The notes: generated from the sequence alone by a model not told the origin. 64,000 nucleotides of DNA from an uncultured Hoeflea sp. (GCF_947501405.1 NZ_CANMVK010000001.1:620001-684000); one strand, 5' to 3'; shown: positions 9,908 through 19,960, counted from the first letter of the stretch. A program made the numbers and translations.

Positions 9908-9911
9908 GACG

Positions 9912-10295
9912 ATGATTGACCATACCGGTATCAGTGTTTCCGATTTTGCCGCTGCGCGGCGGTTTTACGATGCGGCCTTCGCTGCGCTTGGCGGTTCCTA
10001 CATTGTGGAAATCGACAAGGCTTACACGGATGGTGTGCAGGTTGGCGGCTACGGGCGCCAGCAGCCGGTGTTCTGGATAAGCCAGGGACCGGTGCAGAAA
10101 CCTCCGGTTCATGTGGCGCTGGCTGCTGAAAACCGGGCGCAGGTCGATGCTTTTTATCATGCAGCGCTGGTCGCCGGAGGCACCGACAACGGTGCGCCCG
10201 GCCTGCGCCCGCACTATCACCCTGATTATTACGGCGCTTTCGTTCTCGATTCGGACGGAAACAACATTGAGGCCGTGTGCCGCGCACCGGAATGA
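9912..10295 (+). CDS. VOC family (glyoxalase/bleomycin-resistance fold) protein
   Basis: A 127-residue vicinal-oxygen-chelate protein. The opening MIDHTGISVSDFAAARRFYD is the standard first beta-alpha unit with a metal-ligand His. The C-terminal half has HYHPDYYGAFVLDSDGNNIE with the usual terminal Glu ligand. The reaction cannot be deduced. It begins four bases after pip and ends four bases before cimA, so it is part of the same transcript. Confidence 0.87.
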   Translation: MIDHTGISVSDFAAARRFYDAAFAALGGSYIVEIDKAYTDGVQVGGYGRQQPVFWISQGPVQKPPVHVALAAENRAQVDAFYHAALVAGGTDNGAPGLRPHYHPDYYGAFVLDSDGNNIEAVCRAPE

Positions 10296-10299
10296 AACC

Positions 10300-11916
10300 A
10301 TGAGCAAACAACGTCTTTATCTGTTCGACACCACGCTGCGCGATGGTCAGCAGACGCCGGGCATCGATTTCTCGGTCGAGGACAAGATCTCGATTGCGCG
10401 GCTGCTCGATGGCTTCGGGATCGACTATGTGGAGGGCGGCTATCCGGGCGCCAATCCCACCGACAACGCGTTCTTTTCGCAAAACCGGACCGAGCAGGCC
10501 TCGTTCGTTGCCTTCGGGATGACCAAGCGGGCGGGCGTATCAGTGTCCAACGACCCCGGTCTTGCAGCGCTGTTGCAGGCCTCGGGCGATGCGGTGTGCC
10601 TGGTCGCCAAGAGCTGGGATTACCATGTGAAAGTGGCGCTCGGCTGCACCAATGAGGAGAACCTTGAATCGATCTCGGACTCGGTGAAAGCGGTGATTGG
10701 GGCCGGCAAGGAGGCGATGCTCGATTGCGAGCATTTCTTCGACGGCTACAAGGCCAATCCGGATTACGCGATTGCCTGCGCCAAGGCGGCCTTTGATGCG
10801 GGCGCGCGCTGGGTGGTGCTGTGCGACACCAATGGGGGAACGCAGCCTTCCGAGGTGAGCGATATCATCGCCGCGGTGATCGCGGCCGGCGTTCCCGGCG
10901 AGCGGCTGGGCATTCACGCCCACAATGACACCGGCCAGGCGGTGGCCAATTCGCTGGCGGCGGTGAATGCCGGGGTGCGGCAGATCCAGGGCACGCTCAA
11001 CGGCATCGGCGAGCGCTGCGGCAACGCCAATCTCATCACGCTGGTGGGGACGCTGGCGCTCAAACCGATCTTTGCTGACCAGTTCGAGATCAGTATCGAT
11101 GCCGAGAAGCTTGAGGGGCTGACCCGGCTCAGCCACGCTTTTGACGAATTGCTCAACCGCTCGCCGGCCCAGCAATCTCCCTATGTCGGTGCCTCGGCGT
11201 TTGCCACCAAGGCGGGCATTCATGCTTCGGCGCTGATCAAGGATCCGCGCACCTATGAGCATGTGCCGCCCGAGAGCGTTGGCAATTTCCGAAAAGTTAT
11301 GGTGTCGGACCAGGGCGGCAAATCCAACTTCATCAATGCGCTCAAGCAGCGCGGCATCACCGTCGCCAAGGACGATCCGAAGCTCGATCAGCTCATCAGC
11401 ATCGTCAAGGAGCGCGAGGCGACCGGCTATGCCTATGAGGGGGCAGATGCGAGTTTCGAACTTCTGGCACTCAGGACATTGGGCCGGGTGCCGGACTATT
11501 TCTCGGTCACCAGCTTCCGGGTGATGGTGGAGCGCCGCTTCGACGCCATGGGACGTCTTCGCACGGTGTCCGAGGCTGTGGTCAAGCTCAATGTCGATGG
11601 TGCGGAGATGATGTCGGTGGCCGAGGGCCACGGTCCGGTCAATGCGCTCGACATCGCGCTCAGGAAGGATCTGGGCGTCTATCAGTCGGAGATCGAAGAT
11701 CTCGAACTGGTGGACTACAAGGTGCGGATCCTCAACGGCGGTACCGAGGCAATCACCCGGGTGCTGATCGAGTCAGCCGATGGCGATGGTGCGCGCTGGT
11801 GGACCGTGGGCGTCTCCGACAACATCATTGACGCTTCGTTCCAGGCGCTGATGGATTCGATCATCTTCAAGCTGATGAAGAACCGCGAACTGGCCGGCCG
11901 CGTGGCGGCGGAGTAG
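10300..11916 (+). CDS. cimA: Citramalate synthase (CimA family)
   Basis: DRE-TIM acyltransferase condensing pyruvate and acetyl-CoA to (R)-citramalate, the entry to threonine-independent isoleucine synthesis. The 538-residue length and N-terminus [21 protein letters not shown], with the DTTLRDG active-site motif, fit CimA rather than LeuA. Later motifs [13 protein letters not shown] (metal ligands) and [12 protein letters not shown] are intact. The C-terminal region from about residue 400 is the LeuA dimer/regulatory domain ([21 protein letters not shown]), which binds the feedback effector in the family. The ATG at 10300 overrides the track's 10111 start, which runs through the VOC gene. Confidence 0.92.
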   Translation: MSKQRLYLFDTTLRDGQQTPGIDFSVEDKISIARLLDGFGIDYVEGGYPGANPTDNAFFSQNRTEQASFVAFGMTKRAGVSVSNDPGLAALLQASGDAVCLVAKSWDYHVKVALGCTNEENLESISDSVKAVIGAGKEAMLDCEHFFDGYKANPDYAIACAKAAFDAGARWVVLCDTNGGTQPSEVSDIIAAVIAAGVPGERLGIHAHNDTGQAVANSLAAVNAGVRQIQGTLNGIGERCGNANLITLVGTLALKPIFADQFEISIDAEKLEGLTRLSHAFDELLNRSPAQQSPYVGASAFATKAGIHASALIKDPRTYEHVPPESVGNFRKVMVSDQGGKSNFINALKQRGITVAKDDPKLDQLISIVKEREATGYAYEGADASFELLALRTLGRVPDYFSVTSFRVMVERRFDAMGRLRTVSEAVVKLNVDGAEMMSVAEGHGPVNALDIALRKDLGVYQSEIEDLELVDYKVRILNGGTEAITRVLIESADGDGARWWTVGVSDNIIDASFQALMDSIIFKLMKNRELAGRVAAE

Positions 11917-12076
11917 CGCAGCCTGGCGATGGCCAACCCCTGCGCCGGCGATCCATCAAGGATTCTGATGGAATGATCGGATATGTGGCGTTGCGCTGAT
12001 TGATGGGCGGCTGTAACGGTTGGGTTTGCCGTTCATTTGCCGCCGGGATGTGCCCGGATCGCCCGCCGGAGCTTTC

Positions 12077-13012
12077 ATGTCCAAGCCGCCCGTCCTTGCC
12101 GATGAAGATACGCCGCGCGGTTTCGCATTCGCGCTGGCGGCTTATCTGCTCTGGGGGTTCCTGCCCTTCTACATGAAGGCGGTGGCGCATATTCCTGCGA
12201 TCGAAGTGGTGGCGCACCGGGTGATCTGGTCGGTTCCGATCGCCGGACTGGTGCTGATCTGGCTCGGCCGCACCCGTGATATCCGGCTGGCGCTGGGCTC
12301 GCCGCGGACCATGGTCATGGCGCTTTTGACCGCAGCGCTGATCACCGTCAACTGGAGCATCTATGTCTGGTCGATCGGCGCCGGGCGGGCCATCGAGACG
12401 GCGCTCGGATACTACATCAATCCGCTGTTTTCGATCTTCCTGGGTGCGGTGCTTTTGCGCGAAAGTCTTGACCGGCGTCAGAAGATCGCCATTGCGCTGG
12501 CCGTCGTGGCGGTAGCGCTGCTGGCCTGGGAATCGGGTGGAGTGCCGTGGGTGTCGGTCGGTCTGGCGCTTAGCTGGGGCTTCTACGCGTTTTTCAAGAA
12601 ATCGCTGCCCGTCGGACCCAACCAGGGCTTTTTCCTCGAAGTGCTGATCCTCACCGTTCCGGCAATTGCCTTCGTTGCCTACACCCAAATCAATGGAACC
12701 GGGCACTTCGGCGGTACCGGTTCTGTGGATGTGCTGTTGCTGCTGGGCTGCGGCCTGGTGACCGCCGTGCCGCTGATGATCTACGCCAACGGCGCCAAGC
12801 TGCTCAGGCTTTCGACCATCGGCATCATGCAATATATCGCGCCGACGATGATCTTCGTCATCGCCGTCTTCGTCTTCAAGGAACCGTTCGGCCCTTACAA
12901 GCTTGCAGCCTTCGTGCTGATCTGGACAGCGCTTGCGATCTACAGCTCATCGCTATTGCGCAGCCGCAAGGCGCGGCTCGCGGCCGCGGCGCACACACCG
13001 GCATCGGGTTGA
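12077..13012 (+). CDS. rarD: EamA/RarD family transporter
   Basis: Ten-helix drug/metabolite-type permease of the RarD subfamily, 311 residues. The conserved opening GFAFALAAYLLWGFLPFYMKA and HRVIWSVPIAG are typical of RarD, as is NWSIYVWSIGAGRAIETALGYYINPLFS. The ATG at 12077 has CCGGAG six bases upstream and is preferred over the track start at 12020. The substrate is unknown; RarD was named for chloramphenicol sensitivity in Pseudomonas. Its TGA directly abuts the TAA of the convergent LOG-family gene. Confidence 0.92.
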   Translation: MSKPPVLADEDTPRGFAFALAAYLLWGFLPFYMKAVAHIPAIEVVAHRVIWSVPIAGLVLIWLGRTRDIRLALGSPRTMVMALLTAALITVNWSIYVWSIGAGRAIETALGYYINPLFSIFLGAVLLRESLDRRQKIAIALAVVAVALLAWESGGVPWVSVGLALSWGFYAFFKKSLPVGPNQGFFLEVLILTVPAIAFVAYTQINGTGHFGGTGSVDVLLLLGCGLVTAVPLMIYANGAKLLRLSTIGIMQYIAPTMIFVIAVFVFKEPFGPYKLAAFVLIWTALAIYSSSLLRSRKARLAAAAHTPASG

Positions 13013-13630
13013 TTACATCCGTTTGATGACGTCGGCCTCGCCGGCAGCATCCGCCGGCACCGCCGCGGCCATGATCGCCGGCACGACATCTTCCGCGCGG
13101 TCGATCACCATTGGCCGCACAAGATGCGCGGTGTGAATGAAGCCCTCGCCGGACATGTGTTCAAGCAGCGCGTTGAGCGGGTCCCAGAACCCCGAAACAT
13201 TGGCGAAAACCATTGGTTTGGCGTGGCGGCCGAGCTGCGCCCAGGTCATGATTTCGATGATTTCTTCAAGGGTCCCGATGCCGCCGGGCAGGGTGACGAA
13301 GGCATCGGAACGTTCGAACATCATATGCTTGCGCTCATGCATGTCGCGGGTGACATGGAGCTCGCTCAGGCGGCCGAGTTCGCGCCGCGAGGCTTCCTTG
13401 TCCATCAGGAATTCCGGGATGATGCCGATTGCTTTGCCGCCGCCGGCCATGACCGCTTCGGCGACCGCGCCCATGATGCCCTTGGTGCCGCCGCCGTAAA
13501 CCAGGTCGATGCCATTGTCGGCCATCGCCCTGCCCAGCGTCTCCGCTGCAGCGCGATAGGCAGGGTTTTGGCCCGGCTGCGAGCCGCAATAAACGCAAAT
13601 CGATCTTATGCTGTTTGACTTGATATCCAT
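13013..13630 (-). CDS. LOG family protein (cytokinin riboside 5'-monophosphate phosphoribohydrolase type)
   Basis: Lysine decarboxylase-like LOG protein (TIGR00730 type), about 205 residues. Members hydrolyse nucleoside 5'-monophosphates, releasing base and ribose 5-phosphate. Nucleotide-binding motifs are visible: ICVYCGS, VYGGGTKGIMGAVAE, DMHERKHMMFE and the signature PGGIGTLEEI. The ATG at 13630 (MDIKSNSIRSICVYCGS) is chosen; a further ATG at 13645 is possible, and the track's N-terminal extension looks non-coding. The protein is cytoplasmic. Confidence 0.9.
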   Translation of the reverse strand: MDIKSNSIRSICVYCGSQPGQNPAYRAAAETLGRAMADNGIDLVYGGGTKGIMGAVAEAVMAGGGKAIGIIPEFLMDKEASRRELGRLSELHVTRDMHERKHMMFERSDAFVTLPGGIGTLEEIIEIMTWAQLGRHAKPMVFANVSGFWDPLNALLEHMSGEGFIHTAHLVRPMVIDRAEDVVPAIMAAAVPADAAGEADVIKRM

Positions 13631-13764
13631 CCGCCGAACAAACATTGCACTGCGGGGGCGGTCAAGGCCGCGCGGAGGGCCAAACCGGCTTTTTCTTGTA
13701 CCGTTTGGCCAAAGGGGATAGGTATTTTGGCATATAATTGATTGCCGCACCGACGGAGAATGAC

Positions 13765-15789
13765 ATGTTGAAGCTGGGAGCCGGATTGAAGGCCTTCTTC
13801 GGACTGGTGTTCGCGGCAGCCGCCGCTGGCGCGGTCTATGTGGTGCCTCAGCTCATGGAGCCGCGCGAGGCCAGCGTGTCTGAACCGGTGGTTGAGATGG
13901 AGAGCGAGGCCGGGAGCACAGCGCCGGAGGCGGAGTCGCCCGGTGGTGATACCGATAGCGCCAACGAGGGCAGCGCCGAGGGCGACACCGAAGTCGCGAG
14001 CCTCTCCAGCGACTGGGTGATCCCGCGTTTCGATGTGCTGCGGGTCGAGCCTGACGGATCCACGGTGATCGCCGGCAAGGCCGAGCCCGGCACCACGCTC
14101 GACATCATGGACGGCGAGACCGTGATCGCCTCGACGATGGTCGGTCCCAGCGGCGATTTCGCAGCGGTTCTCGATACGCCGCTGGCTGCAGGTGACTATC
14201 AGCTCAAGCTGAGGATCGTCGGCGCGGATGGCACAGTGCGCGAATCCGAAGAGGTGGCGACGGTCTCGGTTCCCAAGGACGCGGATGGCGAGCTTCTCGC
14301 CATGGTCAGCCGGCCGGGCGAAGCCAGCCGCATCATTGCCCAGCCATCAGCGCCCGAACAGGTGGCGGAAACCGAAGTCGCCATGCAGGCGCCTGAGGCC
14401 GAAGATGCCGCACCGGAAGAGGGCGCGGCCCCGGAGATTGCAACGTCTGAGATCACAACGCCGGAGCTGCCGGAGATGTCGTCGCTGATGACCCGGTCCG
14501 CGCCTGAGGTTACGCCGAAAGCCGCCGCCGACCCCGCGCAGGAAAAATCCGACCGCCCCGTTGCTGCGGTATCCGAGAGTTCCGAAACGGTCGATGCCGC
14601 GGCTCCGGCCGACACTTTGGAAAACAGCGAAGCGGAGGAGGCCGGGACCGAAGTTGCCTCTGTGTCGCCTGATGTTGCCAGCGGCGCTTCGGGGGTTGAG
14701 CCGGTGTCCGACTTCACCGTGCGGGTGGATGCGATTGAAATCGAAGGCGGCCGGATATTCATCGCCGGATCGGCGACGCCCGGCTATACCGTGAAGGTGT
14801 CGGCGGACGGGGAACTCATCGGCACCGGTAAGGCCGACGAGAACGGCCGTTACATTATCGAGGCCGAGGCGGAACTCTCGGTCGGAGATCACATCGTCAA
14901 CGCCGATCTGATTGACAGCGCCACGGGCACGGTGCTTTTGCGGGCGACCGTGCCGTTCAACCGGCCCGAGGGTGAGACATTGGCGGCCGTGTCGCCTGCG
15001 CCAAGCACAACCGGCAAGACCTCGCGGGTTACCGCCGGAAACGGCGCGGCTTCGCAAACCCCGGCCGAGGCCGCCGCAGTCGATGAGACCGGACCGGCTG
15101 CGTCTGGCGACGCCGTGAACGAACTCGTGGTTGCCGATATCGCAAGTCTGTCGCAGATGCGCGAAGATGCGTTCGAAGCGCTTGCGGCGCTCGAAGCGAT
15201 GGTGTCGGGCACAGATGTGCCGGATACGGCAAAGGTGACTGCCGCGCGGCGGGCGGCTGTCGACAAACTCAAGGCGGCCGCTATGGCGGGTTTGCCGGCG
15301 GAAAGCGCCGCGGACGCCAAGGCGATTGCGCGGGCCATGCGGGCACAGGCCCGCGCGGCGCTGGCGGTTATCGCGCCGGAAGCGATCCAGTCCGGCGGAA
15401 CCGCGGGCGCGGACGGCGAGGAAAGTGCAGAAGACCTCGCGGCCATGCGCGAGATGCTGCAACGGGCGCAAACCGCTCTGTCCCAACCGGCAGAAGCGGC
15501 TTTGGCCGCTGAAGACGCGCAGGATGGCGGGCTGCGCACCATCGAACAAGCACCGCTGGCATCGGCGCCGGGCGCTGTGATCATTCGTCGGGGCGACACG
15601 CTGTGGCGGATTTCACGCCGGACCTATGGGCAGGGTGTGCGCTACACGACGATCTATCTTGCCAATCGCTCCCAGATCCAGAACCCCGACCGGATTCAGC
15701 CAGGTCAGGTGTTTTCGGTGCCTGAAACGCCGCTTGAGAACGCGGAGGAGCTGCACCGGGAACGGCTGGAGGCGGAGCGCGACCGCTAA
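13765..15789 (+). CDS. LysM-domain protein with two bacterial Ig-like modules
   Basis: A 674-residue envelope protein. An N-terminal membrane segment (FFGLVFAAAAAGAVYVVPQL) precedes an acidic linker. Two similar Ig-like modules follow: roughly residues 85-170 (FDVLRVEPDGSTVIAGKAEPG) and 320-410 (VDAIEIEGGRIFIAGSATPGYT). They are separated by a Glu/Ala/Pro-rich linker. An Ala-rich helical stretch leads to a C-terminal LysM (VIIRRGDTLWRISRRTYGQG, then IQPGQVFSVPE). LysM binds peptidoglycan N-acetylglucosamine, so the protein probably spans from inner membrane to cell wall. The ATG at 13765 is preferred over 13738 because it places the hydrophobic segment at the N-terminus. Specific role unknown. 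Confidence 0.87.
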   Translation: MLKLGAGLKAFFGLVFAAAAAGAVYVVPQLMEPREASVSEPVVEMESEAGSTAPEAESPGGDTDSANEGSAEGDTEVASLSSDWVIPRFDVLRVEPDGSTVIAGKAEPGTTLDIMDGETVIASTMVGPSGDFAAVLDTPLAAGDYQLKLRIVGADGTVRESEEVATVSVPKDADGELLAMVSRPGEASRIIAQPSAPEQVAETEVAMQAPEAEDAAPEEGAAPEIATSEITTPELPEMSSLMTRSAPEVTPKAAADPAQEKSDRPVAAVSESSETVDAAAPADTLENSEAEEAGTEVASVSPDVASGASGVEPVSDFTVRVDAIEIEGGRIFIAGSATPGYTVKVSADGELIGTGKADENGRYIIEAEAELSVGDHIVNADLIDSATGTVLLRATVPFNRPEGETLAAVSPAPSTTGKTSRVTAGNGAASQTPAEAAAVDETGPAASGDAVNELVVADIASLSQMREDAFEALAALEAMVSGTDVPDTAKVTAARRAAVDKLKAAAMAGLPAESAADAKAIARAMRAQARAALAVIAPEAIQSGGTAGADGEESAEDLAAMREMLQRAQTALSQPAEAALAAEDAQDGGLRTIEQAPLASAPGAVIIRRGDTLWRISRRTYGQGVRYTTIYLANRSQIQNPDRIQPGQVFSVPETPLENAEELHRERLEAERDR

Positions 15790-15855
15790 AAATGCCGGTA
15801 CACGGCGTGCCGGCCGCTTGACCTTGCAGACCTCATCGTTTATCGCCGATTTACG

Positions 15856-16275
15856 ATGAAAGAAAAATCCTCCCAATCCGGCGGCCGGTCTCATTCCGAC
15901 AATGGCGACGAAGCCGTGGCGCGCAAACTGGCGGCGCTCGCGCACCCGGTGCGGTTGCGGCTGCTTCGGCACATGGCCACGACAAAGACCTGCTGCGTAA
16001 AGGACATGGTGGCCGAAGTCGGGATGGCGCAATCGACCGTGTCGCAACATCTCAAAATGCTGGTTGATGCGGGACTGGTGGGTTACCGGTCGGAGCGGCA
16101 ACGCTCCTGCTATCATGTGAATGCCGATGCGCTTGACGAATTGGTCAACGTCGTCGGTCAAACCCTCGATTATTGTTGCGGCAAGGTCTGCGGCAGTGAT
16201 TCCGGCGGGTCGTGTGAAATCGAAGGCCGGCAGGCGGGCGCAACAACGCCGCCATCCGGCTCAAAGGACATGTAA
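15856..16275 (+). CDS. ArsR/SmtB family metal-responsive-type regulator
   Basis: A 139-residue winged-helix repressor. The helix-turn-helix is seen in ALAHPVRLRLLRHM and AQSTVSQHLKMLVDAGLV. A CC pair in the alpha-3-like position (TKTCCVKDMV) and a Cys-rich tail (YCCGKVCGSDSGGSC) could form a thiol metal site. The stop lies one base before the TTG of the Atm1-type ABC transporter, so the two are an operon and the regulator may control the exporter. The effector is inferred to be a thiophilic metal or sulfur/redox signal; this is not demonstrated. Confidence 0.86.
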   Translation: MKEKSSQSGGRSHSDNGDEAVARKLAALAHPVRLRLLRHMATTKTCCVKDMVAEVGMAQSTVSQHLKMLVDAGLVGYRSERQRSCYHVNADALDELVNVVGQTLDYCCGKVCGSDSGGSCEIEGRQAGATTPPSGSKDM

Positions 16276-16276
16276 T

Positions 16277-18169
16277 TTGGCTTCCAAGACAGTCTCCGCC
16301 GATCAGGGCAACCCCATCGGAACGCTCAAGAATCTGTGGCCCTATATGTGGCCCGCCGATCGTCCGGATCTCAAGATGCGGGTGTTGTGGGCGTCGGTCT
16401 TCCTGCTTTTGTCGAAGATCGTTCTGATCATGGTGCCCTATTTCTTCAAATGGGCCACCGATGCGTTGAATGGCGAGCTGACCGCGCCGGACTGGCTGCC
16501 GATGATGCTTGCGACGCCGGTGATGCTGGTGATCGCCTACAACACCGTGCGGCTGGTTCAGTGGGGCTTCAACCAGTTGCGCGACGCGCTGTTTGCGCGG
16601 GTCGGGCAGCATGCCGTGCGGCAACTCGCCTACAAGACCTTTGTGCACATGCACGAATTGTCGCTGCGCTTTCATCTCGAACGGCGCACCGGCGGGTTGT
16701 CACGGGTGATCGAGCGCGGCACCAAGGGCATCGAGACCATCGTCCGCTTCACCATTTTGAACACCGCGCCGACGCTGATCGAGTTCGCGCTGACAGCGGT
16801 AATTTTCGGGTTCGCCTATGGCTGGAGCTATGTCGCGGTCACCGCCGTGACGGTGTGGCTCTATATCTGGTTTACGGTGCGCGCGTCCGACTGGCGTATC
16901 AGCATACGCCGGGCGATGAACGCGTCCGATACCGATGCCAACACCAAGGCGGTCGACTCGCTGCTCAATTTCGAAACCGTCAAGTATTTTGGCAATGAGG
17001 ACATGGAAGCGCGCCGGTTCGATGCCTCCATGGCTGGCTATGAGAAATCCGCGACCCAGGTCTGGACCTCGCTGGGATGGCTCAACATGGGCCAGGGCGT
17101 GATCTTCGGTCTCGGCATGATGGTGATGATGGTCATGTCGGCCATGGCTGTGCAGGCGGGCGAGCAGACCATCGGCGATTTCGTGTTCATCAACGCCATG
17201 CTGATGCAATTGTCGGTGCCGCTCAATTTCATCGGCTTCGTCTATCGCGAGATCCGCCAGGGACTGGCCGATATCGAGCAGATGTTCGAGCTTCTTGATG
17301 TTGCGCCGGAAGTGCGCGATGCGCCCGACGCACGGTCGCTTGCGGTGGAGAACGGCACGATCCGGTTCAACGATGTCAGCTTCAGCTATGACCCGGCGCG
17401 TCCGATTCTCAAGGGCATTTCGTTCGAGGTTCCGGCAGGCAAAACCATTGCCATTGTGGGGCCTTCGGGCGCGGGCAAATCCACCATTTCCCGGCTCCTG
17501 TACCGGTTCTATGACATCCAGTCGGGCAGCATCTCGATTGACGGGCAGAATGTGGACACCGTAACGCAAAAGAGCCTGCGCGCGGCCATTGGCATGGTGC
17601 CGCAGGATACGGTGCTGTTTAACGACACCATCGCCTACAACATCCGCTATGGCCGGGTGGGCGCCAGTGAGGCCGAAATCCACAAGGCTGCGGAACTGGC
17701 GCAGATCGGCGACTTCATCGAAAGCCTGCCCGAGGGCTACAAATCGATGGTCGGCGAACGCGGTCTCAAACTGTCGGGCGGCGAGAAGCAGCGCGTGGCG
17801 ATCGCCCGCACCATCCTCAAGGCGCCGCCGATCCTGATCCTCGACGAGGCGACATCGGCGCTGGATACCGCCACCGAGCAGGAAATCCAGACCGCGCTGG
17901 ATTTCGTCTCCAAGGGCCGCACCACGCTGGTGATCGCCCACCGGCTGTCCACCGTGGTCAGCGCCGATGAGATCATCGTGCTTCAGGACGGGGTGATCGC
18001 CGAACGCGGGCGGCACGCCGATCTGCTGGCGCACAAGGGGCTTTACGCCTCGATGTGGGACCGCCAGCGCGAAGCCACGGAAGCCGAGGAGCAGCTCAAG
18101 CGCATGCGCGAGGATGATGAGTTCGGCATCGTCACCCGGCGGCGCACGTCCGAGATTGGCGAAAGCTGA
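16277..18169 (+). CDS. Atm1/HMT1-type ABC exporter, fused permease and ATPase
   Basis: A 630-residue half-transporter. An N-terminal six-helix membrane domain (about residues 35-320) contains NFETVKYFGNEDMEARRF, characteristic of the Atm1 family, which exports glutathione-linked substrates. The ATPase domain has Walker A GPSGAGKST, signature LSGGEKQRVAIART, Walker B ILILDEATSALD and switch IAHRLST. The start is a TTG at 16277 with AAAGGA eight bases upstream; the track's earlier ATG runs through the ArsR gene. Homodimerisation is expected. The genes psd and pssA follow on the same strand, a neighbourhood I recall from other Rhizobiales. Confidence 0.9.
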   Translation: MASKTVSADQGNPIGTLKNLWPYMWPADRPDLKMRVLWASVFLLLSKIVLIMVPYFFKWATDALNGELTAPDWLPMMLATPVMLVIAYNTVRLVQWGFNQLRDALFARVGQHAVRQLAYKTFVHMHELSLRFHLERRTGGLSRVIERGTKGIETIVRFTILNTAPTLIEFALTAVIFGFAYGWSYVAVTAVTVWLYIWFTVRASDWRISIRRAMNASDTDANTKAVDSLLNFETVKYFGNEDMEARRFDASMAGYEKSATQVWTSLGWLNMGQGVIFGLGMMVMMVMSAMAVQAGEQTIGDFVFINAMLMQLSVPLNFIGFVYREIRQGLADIEQMFELLDVAPEVRDAPDARSLAVENGTIRFNDVSFSYDPARPILKGISFEVPAGKTIAIVGPSGAGKSTISRLLYRFYDIQSGSISIDGQNVDTVTQKSLRAAIGMVPQDTVLFNDTIAYNIRYGRVGASEAEIHKAAELAQIGDFIESLPEGYKSMVGERGLKLSGGEKQRVAIARTILKAPPILILDEATSALDTATEQEIQTALDFVSKGRTTLVIAHRLSTVVSADEIIVLQDGVIAERGRHADLLAHKGLYASMWDRQREATEAEEQLKRMREDDEFGIVTRRRTSEIGES

Positions 18170-18309
18170 ACACAGGCGGACGGTGTCGGGCTTCAAGTGC
18201 GCTCTTCCATGAGACGCCACTTTGTTGAGGCACGGGCGCGGAAAGTGGTTTTCACCACGGGGCAAATTGCTGTAGGCACAGCCATCGGCCACGACAGGGA
18301 TTGAACGTC

Positions 18310-19011
18310 ATGAGCATATTCGACAGCGTGCGCAACGCGCTGGTTCCGGTTCACCGCGAGGGCTACCGCTTCGTCGCCGCCTTCTTCGGCGTTTCGGTGC
18401 TGCTCGGCTTCATTGCCGATCCGCTGTTCTGGATCGGCATGGTGCTGACTGCGTGGTGTGCCTATTTCTTTCGCGATCCCGAACGCGTCACCCCGCTCGA
18501 TGATGATCTGGTGATCAGCCCCGCCGATGGCCAGGTGTCGTCGGTGGTGCGGATGACGCCGCCCGCCGAGCTGGGTCTGGGCGACGATGAGATGCTGCGC
18601 ATTTCGGTGTTCATGAATGTGTTCAACTGCCATGTGAACCGCGCGCCGATGGAAGGCCAGGTGGTTCGCAAGATCTACTCCAGGGGCTCGTTCTTGAACG
18701 CCGAACTCGACAAGGCCAGCACCGAGAACGAGCGCAGTGCGATTGTGATCGAGACCGAGCGCCATGGCGAGATTGGCGTAGTGCAGATTGCCGGCCTGGT
18801 GGCGCGGCGGATCCTGTGCTGGGCCGAGGAAGGCGAAGAGCTCGATGCCGGCGAACGGTTCGGCCTGATCCGGTTCGGCTCGCGGCTCGATGTGTTCCTG
18901 CCCGCAGCCGCGCGGCCGCTTGTCAGCGTCGGCCAGACAGCAATTGCCGGGGAAACCATGCTGGCGGAATTCGGCTCGGACAAGGGCCCGGTGGTCAGCC
19001 GCCGCGATTGA
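18310..19011 (+). CDS. psd: Phosphatidylserine decarboxylase proenzyme
   Basis: Makes phosphatidylethanolamine from phosphatidylserine at the inner membrane. It is the short alphaproteobacterial type of 233 residues with an N-terminal membrane segment ([21 protein letters not shown]). Conserved ISPADGQV and [13 protein letters not shown] motifs are present. [11 protein letters not shown] near the C-terminus contains the GS self-cleavage site that makes the pyruvoyl group. The ATG at 18310 is preferred over a TTG at 18301, with AGGG upstream. It is followed by pssA, completing the two-step phosphatidylethanolamine pathway. Confidence 0.95.
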   Translation: MSIFDSVRNALVPVHREGYRFVAAFFGVSVLLGFIADPLFWIGMVLTAWCAYFFRDPERVTPLDDDLVISPADGQVSSVVRMTPPAELGLGDDEMLRISVFMNVFNCHVNRAPMEGQVVRKIYSRGSFLNAELDKASTENERSAIVIETERHGEIGVVQIAGLVARRILCWAEEGEELDAGERFGLIRFGSRLDVFLPAAARPLVSVGQTAIAGETMLAEFGSDKGPVVSRRD

Positions 19012-19066
19012 GCCAGTCTGGCCAGATATGAGGCCGAATGCGAGGCCGGATGTGAGGGACGAAAGC

Positions 19067-19936
19067 ATGCAGACGCCGTTTCCGCCCTATGAGCCCGACG
19101 GACCCGACATGGGCCGGGGACCGCGTTTGCGCGAGATCCCGTTCCGGATGCTGATCCCCAATTTGATCACGGTGCTGGCGATCTGCGCCGGGCTGACCGG
19201 CATTCGCCTGGCGTTTGAGAACCGGTTCGAACTGGCGGTCGCCATGGTGCTGATCGCGGCCTTTCTCGACGGGATTGACGGCCGGGTGGCGCGGCTGTTG
19301 AAGGCGCAGTCGAAATTCGGCGCGCAGATGGATTCGCTGGCCGACATCGTCAATTTCGGCGTGGCGCCGGCACTGGTGCTTTATGTGTTCATCCTCGATC
19401 AGGCGCGCTCCTTTGGCTGGATCGCGGCCATCGTCTACGCCATTGCCGCGGGCCTGCGACTGGCGCGTTTCAATGTGATTTCCGAAAGCGGTGTCAAATC
19501 AGCGTGGCAGAAATACTATTTCGTTGGCGTGCCGGCGCCGGCGGGGGCATTTTTGGTGCTGTTGCCGATTTACTTTGGTTTCCTGGGCATGCCGATCGAC
19601 AAATCTACGGCGTTTCCCGCGGCCGCCTACACGATGTTCATCGGTTTCCTGCTGGTGAGCCGGGTGCCGGTCTTTTCGGGCAAGGGGCTTGGCCGTGGCG
19701 TACGGCGCGATCTGGTGATGCCCTTCATTCTGATCGCGGTGGTGTATGTGTCGCTGCTGATGAGTTTCACCTGGGAAACCCTGACGCTGACAGCGATTGT
19801 CTATCTCGCCTCATTGCCGTTCGGCGCCAGGGCCTGGTCAAAAAAATACGGGGTCGGCGCGCCGCGGGCCAGTTCGCCGAAACCCGCCGATGCCACCGAT
19901 GCCGGCGCGCGCGGCGACGACAACCGGCCGGATTGA
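19067..19936 (+). CDS. pssA: CDP-diacylglycerol-serine O-phosphatidyltransferase
   Basis: Integral membrane CDP-alcohol phosphatidyltransferase making phosphatidylserine, substrate for the preceding psd product. The catalytic signature DGRVARLLKAQSKFGAQMDS continues to LAD and fits DGX2ARX8GX3DX3D exactly. There are several hydrophobic helices and 289 residues. The ATG at 19067 has GAGGGACG upstream; the track start at 18890 overlaps psd. The C-terminus is a short polar Ala/Asp-rich tail. It converges on the Aas-like gene with 24 bases between stops. Confidence 0.94.
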   Translation: MQTPFPPYEPDGPDMGRGPRLREIPFRMLIPNLITVLAICAGLTGIRLAFENRFELAVAMVLIAAFLDGIDGRVARLLKAQSKFGAQMDSLADIVNFGVAPALVLYVFILDQARSFGWIAAIVYAIAAGLRLARFNVISESGVKSAWQKYYFVGVPAPAGAFLVLLPIYFGFLGMPIDKSTAFPAAAYTMFIGFLLVSRVPVFSGKGLGRGVRRDLVMPFILIAVVYVSLLMSFTWETLTLTAIVYLASLPFGARAWSKKYGVGAPRASSPKPADATDAGARGDDNRPD

Positions 19937-19960
19937 GCGGCCTCCCGGTTTGTCTTGAGA

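Noticed and set aside
16700-18292. 530-residue minus-strand ORF
   Set aside because: It is antisense to the Atm1-type transporter and has no recognisable domain.
18193-19068. 291-residue minus-strand ORF
   Set aside because: It is a shadow of psd, which has all decarboxylase motifs.
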